This document shows, piece after piece, positions 45,838 through 57,899 of a stretch of 64,000 nucleotides of DNA; within the stretch, counting starts at the first letter, position 1; each line of letters starts with the position of its first letter. Position numbers and translations under genes: made by a program. Below the pieces are notes generated by a model. That model was not told the origin of the DNA. It searched no databases and saw only the letters and a list, made by a program, of their open reading frames with translations. The DNA is from Carposina sasakii (lineage: Eukaryota > Arthropoda > Insecta > Lepidoptera > Carposinidae), in the NCBI GenBank assembly GCA_014607495.2, contig CP053175.1, positions 7,440,001 through 7,504,000 of the forward strand, read 5' to 3'.

Positions 45838-48800
45838 ATGTGGTTGCGGTGGCTAGTTTCCTTCAGTTATTTAGTCACCGTTTTTTGCCAAAAGGTAAGT
45901 AAGTAGTCTATGTACAGATTTATACTGGGTGTAACCTCGTATTCTTTGTAATATCACGATAATTTTTTCTATGGAAGCACCCCTGGGAAACCACGTGTTT
46001 CCAAGATATTGAAAGTTACATTAATATTATCATTTTTTTTACATAAATCCATCTGAATTCGGTTAACAAACACTTTTTTCAAAGATACCATGTCAAAATG
46101 TTATACCTAATGTTCGTTTTATAGGTACATTTGTACTTTGCGCATTAAAAAAACATTGTTGTCTTTTTACACCCTGTATTATCTGTCTTTCGAAAAGACT
46201 GCTGCCTTATCTAGCTTAGTAATCGTTGCACGATGGAGTCTGTCCTCGTATAGATGATGTACGCAGGTATAATAGTTCCACAGACTACCTAGAGGATCTT
46301 AATAGTTCGTTTTCTTCGCTTCTGCAATCATATTTTAAGTGGTGTTAGGTAGGGGCTCTACCGGAACCAACTTTTGAAAGGGGTGTATGGGAAAAAAAGG
46401 TTGGGAACCCCTGTGTTAGACCAATGGCTTAGACGCCTTTCAATCTGGGGCGTAGGTTCGATCCCACGGATAAGGGTGTCAAAAACAAGGCTTCTCTCTA
46501 TAGGTATATCTTATTTCGAGATACTTTCTTCATTTGACCACCCGCAAAATAAACGGAGGAGTAAGTACCATTGTATGTTTGTATTGTATGACGGCCGATT
46601 GGTGTAGTACCTAGATAGTGACTCTGCCTGCGACGCCATATGTTCTGGGTTCGAATCCCAGTAGGTGCAAACATTGATATGATGAATATTGATGTTTGTT
46701 TCCGAGTCATGGATGTTTCCATACTTATCTATGTATTTATATACCGTTGCTTAGTACCCATGACACAAGACCTTAGGGATCTTAATGTGGGACTAAGTTA
46801 ATGTGTTTTGAAGTGTGTGAATATTTATTTATGTTTAACAGGAGGCTTTGAAAACTACAGAAGATTCTCTCAAGAATCTCCGTTCAGTGCTCCAACTGGA
46901 CCCAAGATACAACGACGAAGGTCGTGCGGAATCTATCAATATTGTGTATCGGGATGACGAGGTAGGTTATGTAGATGATATGCCAATTAACGGGGGAATG
47001 CAGCATCACCGTCAGGACCCTGAAAAGAATAAGCACTCAAACTCCCGTGGATTCAAATGTCAATTTGTAGTTTACGACACCGTCTGTATTGATTACAATG
47101 ACGACATGTTTGACATTTGTCTTATCGGACTATGAGAGTGACGGAATAGAGAGTGCATCTGTGATTGCGCACTCATTTGTGCACGGCAGCCAATCTTTAC
47201 AGAGATCCCAGGTGCACCGCAATATCATTTGCGCACCCGGGATCTCTGTAAAGATTGGCTGCCTTGACGGGTTGCAGATAAATGGGTTGGACAGCTAGTA
47301 GATAAGACAGAAGGCATAATAATTTATGTACCTACCTACGACAGAAAGCAGGTAGGTAATAAAAGTAGTTAATATTGCTTCGCATTGAAATTCGACTATG
47401 AAAGAATCTCCATATTTTATTAGCCTTTTTAAAATCGTTAAGGATGATTTTTAAATTCTTCAAATAAATCAGGTATTAACCTAACCAACAGAAATCAACA
47501 CATAATAGGCCCTGGAAGAAAGTGATTCGGTTTAGAATACCGTTCTCATTGAAATATATCTTAGTATTCTTTATTGTACACATAAATTTTTAACATAGAC
47601 AGTAAGTTGTAAAAGAAATAGTACAAAGGCGATCTTATCTCTAAAAGAGATTTCTTCCAGCAAACCATTAAGTACAAAGAAAATATCTTCTTTGGCGATA
47701 AATGGAATAAGGTAGGTTTTGCCACCAGGGTAGACTCAAAATAGTGCTACTAGACTAGCATCCTTGGGGAGATTCCAACATAGCTTAGGCCTCCCGGTTG
47801 GTTGAAAATTTGGAATCTTCGAATCTTTCTCGATCTCCAGTATCAGAATGGTTTTAGGGTAGGTAGGTAGTACTGTAGCCCCTTATGGTCTTATTACAAA
47901 ACCGCGTCTGGTCTTAAAGTTACTATTTAAAAATTTCAAAATAACATTTGACACCAAAATGTATGTGAATATGTAAATAAACAAGCTTCAGTTTAAAAAA
48001 CCTTTTTTTTAAACAAGCTCTTATTACATATTTGTTAATAAAATGAACTGATCAAATAAACGAGCCCAAACACGATAGGGTTGCGTCGTTTTATTACGGA
48101 CTTTCTATGGTCACCTTCCAGCTCCATCATCAGATCAGCTGGTCATAATAATATTGCATTGTCATCTGATTTATACATGCATGCAAAATTTCGGCCTAAT
48201 CGGAAACCGAGAACTGGATTTAATTTAGCTTATAATAAATTACCTATCTGTCAAAATTAAGAAACGTTTTCCTTAAATTATTTGTTTAAATTCATTGTTG
48301 CGTTTTGGTCTAGTTTTCATATTGCTTTATTTTGCAGTCTCAAGATCGGATAGACCAACCAAGTGACCTTGATTGGAACTCGTGGTATACCGACAGAAAA
48401 AAACTGCCTTTTGCTGTTTATCTACTTGGCAACAACGAGAAAGAGGTAAACGACATACAGACACTTTTTATGGTTGAAAATGTTATATTGTACTTTGAAA
48501 TTACAATTAATTAGCAGAGCACTAATGTTACAGTTATGAAGGATATTTAAGAAGAGAATGCTTGATGAATGTAGTAGCACTATTAAAAATTAATTAAGAT
48601 GAAAATAGGTAGGTTCGTGTAGCTAGAACAATGTAACTTGGCTGTTATAGTAGGCTGCTTAGGTATATTGTTATGTAAATGCGCCTTTACAGAATCAAAA
48701 AACAGCTGATGTGAATTATGGAGCTGATGCTGGTGGAGATTCAACTCAGGAGTTTGATGCTGTACCTGAACCTCCATCACTGGCTGAATTAATTTTCAAT

Positions 48801-51800
48801 AATGACAACACTGCTAATGAAGAGGATGAATCCATTGTTAGTATTGGCATAGAGGAATAAGATGTCATAGAGTGCTCATGCCCTACTAACTGCCTTGATA
48901 CACCATGAGACTTTCCAGTACCTCACAGTTCCAGTCCTTGAACCTTAGATTGCATTACTGTATGTAGGTACATTATACTCGTATTACATTAATAATTTAG
49001 TTACAATCTAACAGTCAAGGACTGGAACTGTGAGGTACCGGAAAGTCTCATGGTGCATCAACGCAATTAGTAGGACATTAGCACTCAATGACACCTTATT
49101 TCTCTATGGTACCTATTAGGTTGGAGGCTTAAGAAAATTTGACCGTACGGGACCAACTAACTTATACTTGAATACTATGTTATGTGCTTGTTGAGGCATT
49201 TAAACGAGGAAACGAAATTTGATCCTACGGTCTGCGGGAATAATGGGCACTGAAAATTTCCCCAGCTTGCTTTAAGTTTTGAATTGCTTATTGATTGCTT
49301 TCTGTGAGTGATGGCTTGCTTATTGACTGGAATAATTATGGCCTTACATATAATGCGAATATTATAGCTTTACCTACCCGAGGAGGGTTGGCGTCAGGTA
49401 GGCAGTCGTCTGTAAAACAAACGCCTAATGCTTGGCAATGCGAATTTCGAAAAAAAAGTCATAAATAATGGGATAAGAACAGAAAGATGATATTATGCAA
49501 TGATTTTGTATCATTAAATATGGTATAATGAATTTCTTTGCTTTCAGGATCGATCAGGGCAAGATTCTCTTCGCTACTTGAGCAATTATAAGTTGGAGGC
49601 TGTATGTATATTTATTTATTTACTCAAAGCCAATTTTGAAATAGAATCCGTCCACCAATTTGCCCCACTACATTCTTCCTCGGTTGAACCTCCAATCTGA
49701 GAACTAATGATCACAGCGATCGACATCTTTGGATTTACCTTAATCTTTAGTTTGAATACAGATATCTGTGTATTCATAGATAGGCTCGTAAGTGTTTACG
49801 GCTATGTTCCCAAAGTGGGGTAGCTAAAACTTCAGGATCACGAAGATTACATAGCCACGTTTGGTATAGCGGGGCCAGATGTAATAGGTCAGTGACAAGT
49901 TGCTAGCCCATTGGCAGAGTGAACGCTCCCGAGTTCTTTAACATTACGACATACACGAAAGGAGGTGCTGCTGATGTATTTTAGTGAACCTCCAGATACG
50001 AGTAAGCACGCCTGTAACGAACAACGTTTATTTTTTTGCAGGGTCAAGAATATTCGATCGGCGATATGTTTACAAAATTACCGGTTGATGAAATTAATAA
50101 CATGATCAATGAAATATTTGATCCAGTGGAGTTTTGGGTGAGGATTAATGTTTCAAAGAAATACTTGCCGTGTAAAAAAATATTCCCTTCGATGGATTGG
50201 AACAATCGGAAACTAATGATCGACATCATAAAACTTAATGTGGATCATCACATCACATCGCAGGGGCTTAAACAATGTATAAATAAATTTTGCGAGCGCC
50301 AGCGCAGTTCGCAAAGTTATCGGGCTTCTCATTGAAGGAATTGCGCCGATTTGCAAAGAATCGAACATAAATTTTCCAAATATGAAATACCTACATAATT
50401 CGAATTTAAAAATATACTTCATTTTCAGACAACACATGAACCTAGAACGGATAAATGTGTTCAAGAAGGCAAGACTCCTATGACAGAACTGATGAAGATA
50501 ATATTATTATTAACAAAAGGAAACCTCGTTCCTGATGCCGTAAATAGTCTTTTAAAGCAAAGCATAAAAATTGTAACTGCATATTTGACCAAGGGCGGCA
50601 AGAATTCGCTTCGATACCACTTCGATTATAACAGATTTCCAGATGAAGTGAATAATGACGTCGTACTACCATTAAATGGGGATAGCAAGTCATTTTACAA
50701 TAATCTAGTTGACAGTTTAGATAATGCTGACTTAAAAACAAGATTTGTCTTTAACTATCAACTACCTGGCACCACTAAGCCACAATGTAAAGACGCGCTG
50801 CTCAACCTCATCCAGGATGCATACAATTCTTATGAAAAGCTTAAAGAGAGTCCATTTTGTGATGCAGGAAGCTATTCGACATACCCTGAACCATCGCATA
50901 AATCTCCAGATGTGCTCAATTATAATCTAAAACCGCTGCTAATAAAAATTTTGGTAAGGAAACGTATACCGTTACCACCAAATGTTTATGAATTACCACT
51001 GTCTTTCTTGATTACATTGATCCGATCAAAGGGATTGCTGTTTCCGGACTTTTTACCAGATAGTCCAAACGCTCCTAGCGATGCGCTTTTCGATTATCTA
51101 AAGAAATATTACAGTGCCAGACCTACTTCAGAAGAGGCGCCAATCAGAGCTCAAAGATTATACCTCATATGGCTGTTGTATAAAAATGGCGTGTATTTAC
51201 CAGTGGAATCATTTAATCTACCATTGGAAACTTTAATAGATTTACTGCCATTTCCGAAATATTCATCGCTGCCGCATACAACACCTCATACATCACCGGA
51301 TGGGTCGACATTGCCAACGTTTAAATTACCGCACATTCCCAGTCTACCAACGCATACTAAACCTCAAAAGAATAGTGAGATACTTGACCTCATTCTAAAT
51401 TATATACAGAATAAACCAGATTTACCCCAAAACCACCTAACGCCAAATCATTTATTACCGGATATTGTCCCAGATAATGTTCCACTGAATATATTCAACC
51501 AAAATTTAGGACATGTGAAAAATCCCCTGAATAAACGATTGGTGGAGCTGGTATTAGAATTACTAAGTAATGGATTAAAAAATCCAAACACCGATAATGT
51601 AAGCAACAACGAATTTTTGCAAGCCATCACAAATTTACTGTCGAACGGTGATTTAGCGACCTCTAAAAGCGCACTTCCTGATGAGAAATTAATAGAACTA
51701 TTGTTTAATATACTGCAGAACAACGGAATCCAAAGTCCGGATACAAGCTATTTGAAACCAAAATTGTTAAAATTGATTTTTGAGATATTAGCTCATGGAC

Positions 51801-53233
51801 GCCAACATCATCATAACAGCAATCCATTGCTACCAAAAATGTTGGAGTTGATCCTTAAGGGTAACGAAGATTTTCCCATTTCAAATAATAATGACAAAGA
51901 TGCCAAATTACTGAAAACACTTTTGAAAGTGCTTTCAAACTTACAAAGACCAAATAACGCTCTAAGTGAAAAACTATTAGAGCACCTTCTGAAGTTCGTG
52001 ACCAATCCTGATCCAAATGAGGGTTTGAATTCTAAATTGATACAGCTAATATTAGGTGCAATATTCCAACATTCAGATAACACACCATTGAATAAGCAGT
52101 ATATAGAAAAACTGCTAAATGTACTGCAACAACTTCCATCTAAAGAGACATCGGATTGTGCAGTTCTTAATTGTACACCCAACAAACCGGGAGTCATTGA
52201 ATTCACGTACGTACTGAAGCAACCTACTACAGTACTACCTCAACCGAAGTACTATTTAGTAAAATTCAGAATTCCTTACGCGAAATTCGCAACACAGTTG
52301 CAGCAACTGTTGAAATATAATCCGCATCTTCAAAAATCGCCAAAACTTTTATATCAAGAACTGCTTAAGAATTCTAATTCATACGAAGTGCCGCCAGTAC
52401 TAAAGAATTACAATAAAGATGATCTTCTAAAATTGACATTTGTTAACGGCAATTTGGTTGGAACTAGAGTTGTCGATAGCGCCGCGTACGATGAAGTTTC
52501 TCCTAAAGTTGATAGTACTCTTGACTTAGATACTGAGCTTCTTAAAAAAACCGATATAACTAACAATTTGGGTGTCGATCCGGCTACAGAATTACATGCA
52601 CCGCTCAGCACACCAACATCTAAACTCCCTGTAAACGTGGGAAGCAATGATTTGGATAAACTCTTAGATGCGTTCAGCACTGTAAGTTCTGAAGTGCAGC
52701 CAACATCAGCACCAAATACCAGCGACATCCTCAGTCGACTTGACAGACTGGCTTTCGCAAACGACCAACTACCTTCCAATCCCGAAGAAGAACACGTGAT
52801 ACAGGAAGATGAATCGAATGTAAGGGAACTGCTGTCAGATTATTTAGGGCTATCAAATACATATAGACGCAGATATGGAGGTTACGGCTATCCCACACGA
52901 AATACGTACAGTGTGGGACAAGGTTTAAATGGAATTGGCATTGGCCATAACTTACAAGGACTTGGTGGTGTTCCCGGTTTAAAATTAAATGGCCTACAAA
53001 ATCATGGCTTGTCTAATCTTAACTCTGGATTTCAAACACTGGTCCAATCTCATGTAAATCCTGAGCTCGGGCTTCAATCACAGCAGTATGCTAACTTAAA
53101 TTCAGCTGGATTTCAGCATCAGCAACTGTCCCCTTTGGGTCAAGGTTATCAAACGTCGGTGTTGAGTCAACAGGACCCTAGTTTCATTCCAGCAGTTTTA
53201 TCGAGTCAAACATCTTCGTACTATCAGGGATAG
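45838..53233 (+). CDS. Gene D: secreted modular protein with helical Leu/Pro modules and a Gly/Gln/Asn tail
   Basis: Not matched to a named gene. Exons are 45838-45894, 46842-46961, 48338-48445, 48693-48836, 49548-49601, 50042-50137 and 50429-53233, all phase 0 with GT-AG ends: 1127 residues. Exon 1 is a signal peptide (MWLRWLVSFSYLVTVFCQK). Exons 2-6 are short and polar. The last exon starts with C203 and three modules of type LL-x-KG-x2-LP-x2-V-x4-L-x2-LI. Then come about nine Leu-rich units of 21-26 residues (e.g. KLIELLFNILQNN, KLLKLIFEILAHG, KLLEHLLKFV), a CAVLNC pair, an acidic linker and a 120-residue Gly/Gln/Asn/Leu tail ending SSYYQG. AATAAA lies 63 nt after the stop. Its modules resemble the terminal domain of genes A and B. 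I infer an extracellular matrix, silk-, eggshell- or cuticle-type protein. Confidence 0.8.
45925..46176. mobile_element. CAGGGTGT MITE (second family), reverse and shortened, in gene D intron 1
   Basis: Ends ctgggtgtaacctcgtattc and gtctttttacaccctg, with TA on both sides. Internal deletion relative to 5047-5422. Confidence 0.75.
46589..46836 (+). repeat. tRNA-derived SINE ending at the splice acceptor of gene D exon 2
   Basis: Full-length copy from tgacggccgattggtgtag through the B-box (gggttcgaatcccag) to gtgtgaatatttattta. The acceptor tgtttaacag|GAG follows within about 5 bp, so the branch point and upstream tract of this intron must lie in SINE sequence. Confidence 0.8.
47185..47263. 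repeat. Near-perfect hairpin in gene D intron 2
   Basis: Arms of about 31 nt (ggcagccaatctttacagag and onward, then its complement) differ at about one position and enclose a loop of about 17 nt. It could be a tiny MITE or a precursor-RNA-like hairpin. Confidence 0.7.
48856..49100. mobile_element. MITE with ~80-bp inverted repeats in gene D intron 4
   Basis: The left arm runs from aagatgtcatagagtgctca to about 48940 and the right arm from about 49013 to 49100, complementary apart from scattered mismatches, with an AT-rich centre. It starts 20 bp after the donor at 48837. Confidence 0.75.
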
Positions 53234-53295
53234 AGTTGTGATTTTATTGAAGTAATTTAGAGAAATGTATCAAAATGTAACCTTTTCATTGTTTA

Positions 53296-53301
53296 AATAA
53301 A
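53296..53301 (+). promoter_or_regulatory. Poly(A) signal of gene D
   Basis: AATAAA 63 nt downstream of the gene D stop. Confidence 0.65.
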
Positions 53302-53389
53302 ATTCTTTGAAATACCGGTACTTCATATAGTTTGTTTATTTTGTACCCAAGATAATAAGTAAGATATCAGCTGCATGGTCCAAAATTTA

Positions 53390-55475
53390 CTTCTAAGGGA
53401 ACCCCTTAAGGTTCTGTTATTTCGCCCCTTATCTTCGTTCTTAGTTTAGTCGATTTCATGAAAAAAATTCCAAATGCCGTTAGTTATCAGTTTTTCGCAG
53501 ATGATCTGGTCGTTTATCCACACTGTAAAAACATCAAAGAAGGTGAATCTGCTATGAATATGTGTCTACGTAAAATCTGCAATATGTTAAAAAAAGATTT
53601 AAAACTTGAAATCAATGTATCTAAATGTGTAGTTGTACCTTTTTGTAAAAAATATAAATTGTATCCTTGTGTAATGTACAATGATCAAATAATATCAGTT
53701 CAACACACAATCAAATACCTAGGAATTGTATTGGATAGTCAATTGTCGTGGAAACCTCACATCGAACATATTAGCAAAAAGGCTTTGTGTAACATCAATA
53801 TAATGAAATCATTGGTTGGTCTCCGATGGGGATCAGATCCTAAAATCTTAAAGGTTCTTTATATTAGTATAGTACGTAGTCACTTCGATTATGGCTGTAT
53901 ATTCTATATAAATTCAAATAATAAGTTATTGCAAAAATTAGATACAATTCAAAATAGAGCTCTGCGTATAATAACAGGTGCTATGAACTCATCTCCTATT
54001 AATTCTCTAGAAGTAGAAGCAGGTGTTGTTCCTTTACAAATCAGACGATGCTATATCACAGATAAATACTGTTTAAACTGGTGTCTCGTGATAATTGTGT
54101 TATACGTAGATTTTTAGAATATTTCAATATACCCAATTATAATGATCAACCACTACGTGCTTCTACTTCCATTAGTCATTCTATTTCGTTCCTAAATTTT
54201 GAATTTCAGGAAGTTATATTTTGGTCACGCTTGCTTCCTTGCTTTAGTTATGATTATTTTAGTATTGTTATGGATTTATCTGTTAATTTAACTAGATTTA
54301 GTGACAAATTTGAGCTGTTTGAGTTTTTAAATACTAAGCCAGACTATTTAAAAATTTATACCGATGGATCTAAAACACAAGATCGAACTAGTTTTGCTTT
54401 TTATGACAGAAATAGAAATTTTGGACAAGTTTTTAAATGTAATCCATTGTTATCTATATTTTCCGCTGAAATTTTGGCAATTTTACATGCCGTAGAATAT
54501 ATTAGCTCTTTACCAAATGTTAATCGAAAAAAGTTTTTAATTCTATCTGATTCCATGAGCGCCTTGCAATCCCTTTCTAACAAAACTATTTCTGCTTCTT
54601 GTAATTATTTAATATACCTATAAATTAAGATATCTTGTTCAAACTGTTGTAAATAAATATGATGTAATTATTGAATTTTGCTGGGTACCAGCTCACTCTG
54701 GAGTTGTCGGTAATGTAATGAGTTGGTAGATACTCTGGCTCGATCCTGTGTAAATAGTAAAATATGTAATTATTTAGTTCCTTATACTGATTTAATATTA
54801 ACTTTAAAAACAAACATGATGAAAAGATGGTCACTAGTATTAAACTCTTCCAGGGAATGTAAAGGGAAATGGTTAGAATTAATTCAACCAGTTCCTTCTA
54901 CTAAAGCATGGTTCGAAGAGTCGAAAAAATTTTTAGGTCGAGAATTTATAACTTCGCTTTGTAGACTTAGAATTGGACACTGTCATTTCCCATCTCACCT
55001 CTTTAGATTAAATTTGGTAAATAATAGTTCTTGTAAATATTGTGGTAATAATTTTTGTGACTTGCAACATATATTCTTTGAGTGCCCAAACTTCAATTTG
55101 GAGTGTCTGCTATTAATTGCCTCTTGTTCAGACATAAAACATGATATTCCTAGTAATGTGCAGGAATTACTGAAATATAGAGAGCTATATACAATTGTAT
55201 TTGAATTCATTACAAATACTGTAGGTAAAATTTAACTTTCATCTATAAATTATTTTCTGGTCACAATTAATTTTAAGTAGTACAATTATTTCATTTTATG
55301 TATTTTTTCTTCTTTAAAAAGTTTGTTACATTATATTATGCTAATTAGATATGTAATTCTGTTCCATAATGTTCTGTTTTTATTATAAGTATTAAACTTT
55401 TTTTGTTATGTATCTGGTTGGGCTGAAGGTATTGTATACCAATGCCCGTAATAAATTAATAATAGAAAAAAAATA
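53390..55475 (+). pseudogene. Decayed non-LTR retrotransposon (I/Jockey superfamily type), RT plus RNase H
   Basis: 5'-truncated within the reverse transcriptase. Coding begins at the GTPQGSV-like block, where a TAA at 53407-53409 stands in place of the conserved Gln. FADDLV at about 53497 is the catalytic YADD-type motif. A KYLGIVLD block and an SHFDYG block follow in the same frame to about 54075. After a frameshift come the RNase H motifs (KIYTDGSKT near 54350, SAEILAI, LSDSMSAL), then another shift at about 54610, a CWVPAHSGVVGN block and a further shift near 54720. The last frame ends at 55235 with a C-x2-C-x4-H-x4-C-like knuckle (CKYCGNN..DLQHIFFEC). At least one stop and three frameshifts make it inactive. 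It lies about 150 bp after gene D. Confidence 0.85.
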
Positions 55476-55492
55476 GTAAGGTTTAAGGTTAT

Positions 55493-55889
55493 ATGGATTC
55501 GGCGGGAAAAGCTGGAAGGGAACGGATGTAATTTTCTTGTGAAAATCAAAAATTATTTGTAAATGGCTTGCATGTGTCCGTAAAGTGATGTTTTCTGGTA
55601 GATAAGTTATATTTTGATTACTTGTGATGTGAATCTAGTGCGTGTGCATGGTTTTATATGCAGGTAAGCTGAGTAAAACTTTAGCCGGAATACGATCTCT
55701 TCATGGGCCCATGTAAGTTGTTTCTGCAATTATTTTTCATTTTGACTAACTTTACACTTGTTCTTGAGGATTTTCCCGATGTTTCCATTCATCATCATCA
55801 TTATCATCCATTATAAATTCAGAAATCATTTACTAAAGTCAATGGCTGCATGGGCTTAGTTCCCCTTGCCTTTCCTTCGGGATAAACTA
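55493..55889 (+). repeat. Poly(A)-tailed repeat family, copy
   Basis: From attcggcgggaaaagctgga to ccttcgggataaactaa; about 400 bp, nearly identical to 56697-57101 and to 15080-15488. Confidence 0.75.
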
Positions 55890-56696
55890 AAAAAGCGGGT
55901 GGGGCTGTGTCGGGGCACACGGCCGTTGGTTTTAACGTGAAACGTCTATGTTAGCGAATCGCTTTTAAAGTAAAAGATTGAAATGAAAACAAGATGGACG
56001 CTGTTTTAAGTATTTTAATAAAAAAAGAACAGGTACGTAATAGAAACATAAAATACATAGCAAATGTTTATATATTTATTGTCACTTTCTGGTTATTTTA
56101 AATAGCAGCCGCCCACGACTTCGTCCGCGTGAGGGGGCGTTGTACCCGTGCGAAGCCGGGCAGGTTGTTGTATAGACTGTAGCCTTCCTTGGTAAATGGG
56201 CTATCTAACACTGAAAGAATTTTTCAAATCAGACCAGTAGTTCCTGAGATTAGCGCGTTCAAACAAACAAACAAACAAACTCTTCAGCTTTATAATATTA
56301 GTATAGATATAAATACTGTCCAAATTACACTTATTTTTATATAAATCAATCGGTTCAAATAAACTTGACAAACACACGAAAGAATCACCACGCTATAAAG
56401 TCGGAGTCACGAGTTACACTGAATAGAAACAAGCGTGAGCGCCGGTTTCGCACAGTTATCGCAGTATCCCTCCCCCACCGCCCCGCTTGACCCCGACACG
56501 AACTCAATGTCATAACAGCGAGCTGACTATATAAGTGAAATATTTACACCACATTTTTGTTTGTAAGACTAATAGTTTTTTAATTATTAAGGTACGATGA
56601 TATAGACCTTTTCGTTACGGTCCAGTTTTTAAACCTGGTACCCGTATGTTTCGGCGCGATTTTAAAGACGTTTCACGTCAAAAAAAAATTAAGGTT
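55890..56696. repeat. Repeat segment between two copies of the poly(A)-tailed family
   Basis: It has 13-bp inverted repeats acgtgaaacgtct (55935-55947) and agacgtttcacgt (56666-56678). The interior holds a repeat piece typical of lepidopteran genomes (cacgacttcgtccgcgtgag, then (caaa)n near 56265) and a GC-rich stretch. No ORF was seen. Confidence 0.5.
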
Positions 56697-57101
56697 ATAT
56701 GATTCGGCGGGAAAAGCTGGAAGGTTGCAAGTGTAATTTTCTTGTGAAAACCAAAAATTATTTGTAAATGGCTTGCATGTGTCCGTAAAGTGATGTTTTC
56801 TGGTAGATAAGTTATATTTTGATTACTGGTGATGTGAATCTAGTGCGTGTGCATGGTTTTATACGAAGGTAAGCCGAATAAAACTTTAGCCGGATTACGA
56901 TCTCTTCATGGGCACATGTAAGTTGTTTCTGCAATAATTTTTCATTTTGACTAACTTTACACTTGTTCTTGAGGATTTTCCCGACGTTTCCATTCATCAT
57001 CATCATTATCATCCATCATATGTTCAGAAAATATTTACTAACGACAATGGCTGTATGGGCTTAGTTCCCCTTGCCTTTCCTTCGGGATAAACTAAACAAA
57101 A
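56697..57101 (+). repeat. Poly(A)-tailed repeat family, second nearby copy
   Basis: From tgattcggcgggaaaagctg to ggataaactaaac plus an A-run. It is about 145 bp upstream of the helicase start codon at 57245. Confidence 0.75.
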
Positions 57102-57244
57102 AAAATTAAGGTTATAATTTGAAATTATTTACCGAAATATGTAAATGCGAAATAAACTAAAAATTACCCAAAGATCTGACTGGAATATAGTTTTATGAAT
57201 TTCTAATATATTTTTTGAGTTTTTGTGCTTCAATTAGTGTAAAT

Positions 57245-57899
57245 ATGGCTCAAAGGCCGCAGTTCATAAAGCCAGGTAAATGGGTATATTTTATTTTAGC
57301 AATTTATACTTGCCACTAAGTTCTGAAGTAAACTAGTAGTACTTACCTTTCTAATAGGTACTTAAATAAGTGCCTGTATTCAATATAGCTTCATTTAATT
57401 GTTCTTTCTAAGAAGGGCTAATGGGTAGAGTCAATTTCATGGAATAACACCTATGCCTGATTTTGAATCTAAAATTTTTTGTGTACAGTGACACCAATAA
57501 TGTAGTCATACACATAGTAACTAACCATTATTCAAAGGAAGGAAAAACACTCTCTCAACCAAACTTATACCTAATAGTTAATAATGTAATGTGAATTTAA
57601 ATTCTATTCTAATCTGTTTTCAACTATTTTCAGCCGATATCCCACTATATCCCACAAGAAACAAAGATGGCGTCATAGAACTGCTACTAAACCCCAATTC
57701 TGATGCAGCACTGATCAAAGACAGTGACTCTACCACCAGCTTTGTGTACAATAGATTTAATCACCTGCCGATGGAAGCCCAGAGACAGAAACTTCCGGTG
57801 TTTCAATACAGAAATCACATCTTGTATCTGTTGGAGAGATATCAGACATTGGTGCTTGTCGGTGAAACTGGGTGTGGGAAGTCCACTCAAGTTCCACAG
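57245..57899 (+). CDS. DHX35: DEAH-box RNA helicase DHX35-like, first two exons only
   Basis: Exon 1 (57245-57275) encodes MAQRPQFIKP plus one base. Exon 2 (57634-57899) continues ADIPLYP and includes QRQKLPVFQYRNHILYLLER, then the Walker A motif GETGCGKST and the boundary VPQ|gtaagt. These features and the exon boundary fit the N-terminus of DHX35, a DEAH-box ATPase associated with the spliceosome in the nucleus. Only 99 of roughly 700 residues are present. The next expected exon (beginning YL..AGW) was not found before 64,000. Either the remaining exons lie beyond the window, with the CPES gene nested in a long intron, or this is a partial copy. The frame and splice sites are intact. Confidence 0.8.
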
